From Priapulus caudatus (Eukaryota; Priapulida; Priapulimorpha; Priapulimorphida; Priapulidae), in NCBI RefSeq assembly GCF_000485595.1, contig NW_014577370.1, positions 179,151-225,503 on the forward strand: DNA of 46,353 nucleotides. The letters run 5' to 3'. The position numbers were made by a program, and so were the translations under genes. Of the stretch, positions 40,191-46,353 are shown piece after piece; within the stretch, counting starts at the first letter, position 1; the number at the start of each line of letters is the position of its first letter. The notes under the pieces were generated by a model. The model saw only the letters and a list, made by a program, of their open reading frames with translations, was not told the DNA's origin and did no database searches.

Positions 40191-42034
40191 ATGTTTGTCA
40201 CAGCAGGAAGCAGCCTAGTTCTATTATCTTTTATTGCGGTGGTAAGTCAAGCACACGTACAAGACTTTACGTAGTGTAAAGATATAATATCATGGTCGAT
40301 TAGGCATTCGCATCTAAATACTTCACCAGTTCATTGAATCAAGGATGCGGTGTCCTACAAGTCAGATTGTTGCATTAACATTGGTAATGTTTTATAAACG
40401 AAACTGCAAACGTTATCTCTCCTAGGCATTTTCACCTTGCACACGGAGATGAGCCATTGGGTATGGCGCGGACGAGGAGGTTACTAGTGGCGTGGGCATG
40501 GGGGGTCTTATTGGAGTATGACACCAAAGGGCTCGGAGTGCCATGGACGTGGGGGCTACGGAGCGGACGTGGGGGACTACCGGACGCTGGGGATGTCGTG
40601 TGGGGTTGGTCCAACGGTGTACGTGGAGGCTACGGTTCGGCGCTCGGTGTACGGATGACATGCCACAAAGGTTTCTTTACGGAGATGACAACAAAGGTAC
40701 GGAGATGGACCACAAGGTTCGAAATTGACCACGCGGTGTCCGGTGGCGTGGCCAAAGGTTACGGAGGATTGGACACGCTATGGTGATGACCACGGACGTG
40801 GTGGCTACGGCCACAAAGGTTACGGAGATGACCACAAAGGTTACGGAGATGACCACAAAGGTTACGGAGATGACCACAAAGGCTATGGAGATGACCACAA
40901 AGGCTACGGAGATGACCACGGACGTGGGGGCTACGGGCGCGGACGTGGCGGCTACGGCCACAAAGGTTACGGAGATGACCACAAAGGTTACGGAGATGAC
41001 CACAAGGGTTACGGAGATGACCACAAAGCTGGTTACGGAGATGACACGGTCGTGGGGCTACGGACACGGAGTGGGGCTCTGGCGCGGACGTGGGCGGCTC
41101 GGCCACAAAGGTTACGGAGGATGACACAAGTTTACGAGATGACACAAGGGTTACGGAGATGAACCACAAGGCGCTATGGAGTGGACACAAAGGCGATACG
41201 GAGATGACACGGAGGTGGGGGCTACGGGCGGAGCGTGGCGGCTACGCCCAAGAAGGTTACGGAGATGACCCAAGGGATTACGAGGATGACCACAAGGGCT
41301 TGGAGATGATACCACAGTATGGTGTACGGAGCTGACCACAAAGGCTTTACGGAGAATGACCACGGACGTAGGGGGCTACGGGCGAGGAGCGTGGCGCGTA
41401 CGGCACAAAGGTTTACGGAGATGGACACAAAGGTTACGAGTGATGCCACAAGGGCTATGGTAGATGCAACGGATCGGGGGGGAGTTCGGGCAAAAGTTTA
41501 CGGGAGGAATGCACAATTGGATTACGGGAGTGTATGCCCAAGATGGTTAGCAGGAGATGACCAACGGTCGTGGGGATAGGGCCACGGGACGGCTGGGCTA
41601 CGGGCGCGGGCGTGCGGGGTTTTGTCACCGGACGTGGAGGTACTCGGCGACGTGGTTTACGGACGAATGCACAAACGGTTACGGGAGATGACCACAAAGG
41701 TATTGGTTTGCTGACCACAAAGCGCGTATGTGATTGCTGACTCGGCGTGGGGGCCTACCTGGTACGCGGACGGCGCGGAATACGGGCACGGACGTGGGGG
41801 TTATGGTCCACGGACGTGGAGGCTACGGACCACAGGCCGAGACCTCGGGACCTATGGCGGCTGGACACTCTGGGGCCGTGAGGAGGGGGGTAGGCTCCGG
41901 ACGTGGACGTGCAATACAAACAGTCGTGTGATGTGTGTTAATGTAGAATTAGTCAAAATCAATCGATTGCTAACTGCGCGCGGGTGACTTCGTCGGTACT
42001 GGGCGCTTTAAAAACAATGATTTTGATTCTATAG
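40191..42034 (+). pseudogene. Second copy of the Gly-rich secreted protein gene, frame-broken
   Basis: The UTR acceptor (tatttcag, 40,134), the ATG at 40,191, a 51-base signal exon reading MFVTAGSSLVLLSFIAV and the donor g|gtaagt (40,242) are all preserved. The second coding exon starts after cctag at 40,426. From 40,780 to 41,040 the GYGDDHK repeats are clean and in one frame. On both sides indels break the frame repeatedly. The tail (gacttcgtcggtactgggcg, then tag at 42,032) is recognisable. It is longer than copy 1 by several hundred bases of repeats. Whether it is a pseudogene or a badly read intact allele cannot be decided. Confidence 0.7.
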
Positions 42035-42129
42035 GAGTAATGATATCCCTTGGGAGCTTTGTCATTGCACGGTTTGAGTTTATATAACTATATATATATT
42101 TATTGTATTTTTCATTTATTTAATTGATA

Positions 42130-42570
42130 CCCGTACAGCTGCAAAATTTGATCCACATCAACCGTGTGGCAGGCGCAGGCCGCACAACAAATCGTAGCAG
42201 ACATACTGCAAATTTATCCTACATCAACTGAGTCACGGTGTTACAGTTATTGGTTAGGTTCAGCTTGCCACGTCATCGACGAGACAGATATGCTGTACTT
42301 TTACGTGACCGTTAATAAGGCTATGCGCTACGTATTGTGAGACAGCAGGATTTGGCACGCGTGTTTGCGTACAGACACGCACAACACAGCGGGCTATCTT
42401 GGCTTCGGCGGCTAGTTATCCCGGGCCTGGCCCTCCTTCATTTGCGGGGCCAAATTGGGTGCGGGCCAGCGCGTATTAGGAGCGGGCATGTGTGGATTCA
42501 CATGCAAAAATTTGACGCGCGCCTGACCGCACCAGTTTGATATCATATCAAATTTGCAGTCTGTACGGGG
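42130..42570. mobile_element. 440-bp MITE, second copy
   Basis: Same ends (cccgtacagctgcaaaattt; inverted at 42,510-42,570) and interior as 21,767-22,206. Confidence 0.75.
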
Positions 42571-42842
42571 TGTGTATATATATATATATATATCTATATA
42601 TATCCATGTGTATATTTGTGTGTTGTGTGTGTGTGTGGGTGTGCCTGTGCGTGCGCGCGTGCGTGCGTGCGTGCGTAACGTGCGTGCGTCGGGTGCGTGG
42701 TCGTGCGTGCGTGCGTGCGTGCGTGAGTGCCTTGCTGTGCTGTTGCGCGGCGGCGGCGTGGTCTCCGGGCGTGCGTGGTATGTATGTATGTATGTATGTA
42801 TGTATGTATGTATGTATGTATGTATGTATGTATGTATGCATG
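42571..42842. repeat. TA, TG, GTGC and TATG microsatellites
   Basis: The TA/TG part belongs to the core. From about 42,640 the (GTGC)n and (TATG)n parts mirror 36,385-36,530. The core-to-arm junction therefore lies inside simple sequence. Confidence 0.8.
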
Positions 42843-42947
42843 CATTGTTGCGAAGCGTATACGAATGGTGATCTAATAGATCGTCGTAAATTAACATTTA
42901 GACTAGAATGAAAACATGTGGTGCGACGATCGCATGTATTTTTGCAG

Positions 42948-43190
42948 GTTATTGAGTGCAGAAACTGCGCGGACGACGTTGAGGCGCGGTCTCTGCGGAA
43001 AACCATCATGGCGGCGACGAGCGCTCTTTGGACTTACGCGTGCGACCCCGAAAATGATCCATTCATCGTTCACGAACGTTCCGTAGTTCGCAAAAACGAT
43101 GCGATGGTCGCAGCTCTTGCCATTCCAATTCTATCGATGCTTTGCTATCATCACGTCTGCTCGCACGGCGAGCGAAATACGCCATTTTGA
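42948..43190 (+). CDS. Putative exon upstream of the receptor exon, arm e'
   Basis: After the acceptor tttttgcag (42,939-42,947) the frame is open for 80 codons: VIECRNCADDVEARS, an internal ATG at 43,008 inside catcatggcggc (YY1-like), then a hydrophobic AALAIPILSML segment and a stop. It is the mirror of 35,938-36,233. No family is recognised. Confidence 0.35.
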   Translation, partial: VIECRNCADDVEARSLRKTIMAATSALWTYACDPENDPFIVHERSVVRKNDAMVAALAIPILSMLCYHHVCSHGERNTPF

Positions 43191-44339
43191 AATTGAATAG
43201 CAGTACTATGCGTGGCGCACGGGTTGAAGAGGCCGAGCCTTCAACGTCGTTCTCACAGCGCCGAATACCGCTCACTGATGGCGCCATTTTCGACACTGAT
43301 CATTATGTTTGTCGTTCTTACTATATATTTTCGTTGTTATCATATATTCGCTGTTGTTATTTGTTATTGATCGAGTATTTGTTTACATGTAATTATAGAT
43401 CGTCGATCGGTCAATGGCTGTGTTGTGATTGCTGTGATTTCGTTACATTATTCGTTGCTGCGACGGGAATGGCCAGAATGTTGTAATTCTTGCGAGAAAC
43501 GCTATTCTTTTAAAGCCCAAATACTGCTATTTGAACCCGCGGCTGTACTAACGAATAACTATTGCTATAAAATAATGGCTCCGGGTATTTATACAAGCCA
43601 TCAGCAGCGGTCGACGAAACATTATGGTTTATAATATGTTTTCGGGGTGCAAAGAGCCATATTTCCTGTTAACATAGTTTTACATCTCATAGCTCACGCA
43701 CATATCTTGACTAGACACTCACACCAGGACTAGCACGTGGTAAATTCTTGCATGGCTTATTGTTGGTTCTACTTGCTTTGATTCTAGTCTATGTAAATTG
43801 AGTACATGAATTCCACAGTATGCAACGTGTTGTTTGCGAATCCAGAATAAAACGCTGTTTTGCACATATACTATGATAATTCAGATTTTTTCGTTTTGCA
43901 GATTTTCAATCTATATGGTAAGCTATAACGCTATACATGCGACATAAAAGTTTTAACATGTCCTTATCGATCACTGGTGGACAATCAATTAAATAAGCCT
44001 TGCACGCATGCTCGTACACACGCACGCGCGCACGCACGCACGCACGCACGCACCTAGCTATGCACTCACTTACCCCGCGAGCGTAGGCGCACGCATGCTT
44101 GTCCACATGCTCGCCCACGCGCGAACGTATGAATGCACGCCCACGCAAGCAAAGGCGAGAGTATAACAGAGTATTTGCTGCGAGTGTATGTAGGATGGCA
44201 CGTAAAAACCCTCCTATCTAAATTGCAGTCTACGGCGTCGGGGCGCGACGCAAGGTAACGTGACGCGACGAAGCGACGTGTGACGTTGCATCCGAAGCGA
44301 CGCTGCATCGTCAATGCGCACGCTCAGCTTCGCAGGTCG

Positions 44340-44400
44340 ATGAAAACGCGTTCGTGCGCATGCGCAGGAACCCGGTTATATACGGCGGAGAGCAGGAGAC
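44340..44400 (+). promoter_or_regulatory. Putative nAChR promoter (NRF1 site and TATA), arm e'
   Basis: A perfect palindrome tgcgcatgcgca (44,355-44,366) is followed 10 bases on by ttatata (44,376-44,382). Exon 1 starts about 410 bases downstream. This pair is kept in arm e at 34,664-34,695. Confidence 0.5.
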
Positions 44401-44786
44401 TACCGGCATCTATTATCAATCGATGTGGCGGAACGTGAGAGCACCACACACGCACACACAGACAGACATAAAGACGTGCCCACACACGCGCTGTCGCTGT
44501 CAGTCGACGCAAGGTCATAGTGATTCCAGCACACACACGCACGCGTGCGCACGGACGCACTGACGCACGCACGCAAACATCGGACGCTTGTGACGAGCGA
44601 CACGACGATGGCGACGACGGTGATAGTTACGCTATTGTCGGCGCTGCGGGCGTCGCTCACCGACGGGGGTGCGTGACGCGTAGCGGCGCAGCGACGCGTG
44701 CCGACGCACGCTATCTCAGTCGCAAGATTGCGATCGTCGGCGCTCGGCAGTAGTCCTGTGGCAGGCGGTTCTCCGTGCGAGAGAAA

Positions 44787-44862
44787 ATGGCAGCCGCCAT
44801 CTTGGACGGTCCGATGCTGCGCTGGGGCATCGCCGTGCAGCTGCTGCTCCTGCTGGTCACAG
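44787..44862 (+). CDS. Signal-peptide first exon, probably nAChR, arm e'
   Basis: ATG at 44,787 in gagaaaATGGC context opens MAAAILDGPMLRWGIAVQLL plus LLLVT. It has a charged start and a strong hydrophobic core, ending in phase 1 at cacag|gtacgg (44,863). This is the usual first exon of a secreted or membrane protein. Its mirrored copy precedes the receptor exons on the minus strand, so it is taken as exon 1 of a second, outward-pointing receptor gene. The rest would lie beyond 46,353. GCCGCCATCTTGG (44,793-44,805) is a YY1 consensus within the exon. Confidence 0.7.
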
Positions 44863-45879
44863 GTACGGATTACAGGTGTGCTGCGTATACGATGTGTGCA
44901 ATCAAGCAGCACGCGTATATTCATCTCGTCGTGTTCGTTCGTGTTGCTACACGCGTCATTCCTTTACGTAGCTATGAAAGACGAACTTACGTCGACGTTA
45001 AGTTATATTCTGAATATAAATATCAATAAATATATTACAATTAATTGAGTAAACCAATAATTTTTAGATATGAAATCACATGCATGGGCCGCGAATGATT
45101 TAAAAATAAATAGTAAATCAGAGTTCGAAGTAGATATAAGAATAGATTGGTAAATGGAGATATTTAAGTGTAGGAAATATGGTTCAGAATTTCGGCCAGA
45201 TATAAAGTTTAAGGTTAGGCGAAATTGTAGACCATGCCATCCCATATGAGTGTTCGTACATGAAGATACGTGTGGGTGTGAGCGTGGTGCGTGTATTAAT
45301 GTGTCAAATATATCGGTAAAATAAGAATATGTGATATAATAATTTGCCAATGAATCATAAACAGGCAAACTATCAATCGTTTTTATTTTCTACATAAATG
45401 ATAATAGCTCTCCTATGTGCAAATGCTCGCGTATGAACGATCGCAAGAATCACCTAGTCCTAGCCCTCGTTACAGTACATAAACAGTCGCTCCCGGTTCC
45501 ACCGTACCCAGGCACATCCAACACACGCTGATTGACAGAGCTCGTGCAATATTTAAACGGCTGCCTGTCCAAATCTGATGCCAACGCTTATATAAACACA
45601 GAGGCAAGGATGGCCACATGCACATGTGCGCGCGGGCGCATAGTGCGCAGCGTGCCTTGTTGAATAATGGCGGAGCCTCTCGCTCGCGCGCGCCCGTCGT
45701 CTGTACCGCTCATTACGTCACGTGCTCGGGTAGCCGACGAAGAAGGATTGTAACGGAAATCGAATCTGCTCTTCCCCCGTCGCCAGCCTCCACGACTTAA
45801 ACTACGAGGCAGGCTGCGGCGGGATCGGGTGGTGCGAAAGTTCACGGGGACGCAATCTCGGCTTTGCATCGATAATGCA

Positions 45880-45940
45880 ATCAGGAGTGACGTAATTATT
45901 GATATATATTGTTAAACCTATATTATGTCACTCCTAATGT
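45880..45940. repeat. Small inverted repeat aggagtgacgtaat/attatgtcactcct
   Basis: Two 14-base arms around a TA-rich loop in arm e'. The counterpart at 32,968-33,035 is degraded. It is possibly a tiny MITE. Confidence 0.5.
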
Positions 45941-46194
45941 AGCGACTGCAGCCGCGAAGACCGCAACTGTTATCCACTGTGCGGTAATTTAGCTGCTCTG
46001 AGAGAGAGGGCTAGTAAAGGCTCGTGCACCCGGTTGTCAACGTAGACGAATGTTTGAATCATCCGCAAAGAGCACAGAACGTGACAGCAGGCAGTATACG
46101 ATGTGCATATATCCAGGTCTAGTGTCACAGTTCTCAGTGCGCGCGCGTGTGTGTTTTGTGTGTGCGTGCGTGCATGTCTGCGCGCGTTCACGTG

Positions 46195-46353
46195 TGTAGT
46201 AGCAGAAACAGCAGCAATAACAGCAACAGCAGCAGCAGAAACAACAACAACAGTAGCAGCAACAATAGCATCATAATCAACAACATCATCATCATCATCA
46301 TCATCATCATCATTATCAACAACAACAACAACAACAACAATATCAACAACGGC
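46195..46353. repeat. (CAG/CAA)n and (CAT)n trinucleotide tract
   Basis: cagcagcag, aacaacaac and catcatcat runs to the window end. They mirror the TTG/GAT triplets at 32,420-32,640. Confidence 0.85.

Larger units (their letters stand above)
38103..42570. repeat. Second copy of the 18,590-22,206 segment
   Basis: Direct duplicate in the same orientation. It starts with the last ~50 bases of the fold-back element (gttccttattcgaataagg, taacttccctgagc, taattgaaat) and runs through the Gly-rich gene to the 440-bp MITE. Differences are dominated by small indels, and they increase after 40,500. Confidence 0.9.
42640..46353. repeat. Inverted-repeat arm e' (partner 32,494-36,531)
   Basis: Reverse complement of arm e up to the window end. 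For example tctaatagatcgtcgtaaattaac (42,871) matches the inverse of 36,290-36,320, and gcagccgccat..ttggacggtc (44,792) that of 34,190-34,214. Confidence 0.9.

Noticed and set aside
1-46353. tRNA, rRNA, CRISPR or bacterial operon features
   Set aside because: No T-loop-like GGTTCRANNCC pattern with a matching cloverleaf, no rRNA segments and no spaced direct repeats were seen. The genome is clearly eukaryotic.

Overview
This is a stretch of an animal (invertebrate metazoan) nuclear genome. The support is spliced genes with GT..AG introns, a nicotinic acetylcholine receptor gene, Ty3/Gypsy and LINE retrotransposon fragments, MITE-like elements, TTAGGG-type motifs and very abundant microsatellites. 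It is repeat-dominated and gene-poor. A run of 25 N (26,329-26,353) joins two contigs. Duplicated blocks differ mostly by scattered one- or two-base indels, as expected from poorly polished long reads, so most frame breaks cannot be read safely as real pseudogenisation.

Contig 1 (1-26,328), in order: the 3' half of a Gypsy pol with its 3' LTR (1-2,875); a cluster of nested non-autonomous elements and a LINE fragment (2,876-5,400); a MITE copy (about 6,200); a 4.5 kb polypyrimidine tract (7,600-12,120); CA/CT repeats; a ~360-bp tandem satellite; a 4.6 kb fold-back composite element (14,051-18,682); a gene for a secreted Gly/Tyr/His/Asp-rich repeat protein (promoter at 19,614, stop at 21,668); a 440-bp MITE; and an inverted copy of the first 2,086-5,507 block running to the contig end (22,630-26,328).

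Contig 2 (26,354-46,353): a minus-strand nicotinic acetylcholine receptor subunit gene (signal-peptide exon at 34.2 kb, N-terminal exon at 30.4 kb, ligand-binding exon at 28.1 kb, Cys-loop to TM3 exon at 26.4-27.6 kb). Then comes a shorter version of the same core as in contig 1 (MITE, polypyrimidine tract, Gly-rich gene, 440-bp MITE; 36,532-42,570). Last is an inverted copy of the receptor gene's 5' region (42,640-46,353) with a second signal-peptide exon pointing the other way.

The most striking feature is this symmetry. One shared core is flanked by inverted copies of flank 'a' in contig 1 (a-core-a') and by inverted copies of flank 'e' in contig 2 (e-core-e'). This reciprocal pair is what a core inverted between haplotypes would give, either by mis-joining within the core or by recombination inside an inversion loop. 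True palindromic duplications remain possible. The two recognisable cellular genes have unrelated roles: a ligand-gated cation channel and a secreted repetitive, probably matrix or adhesive, protein.
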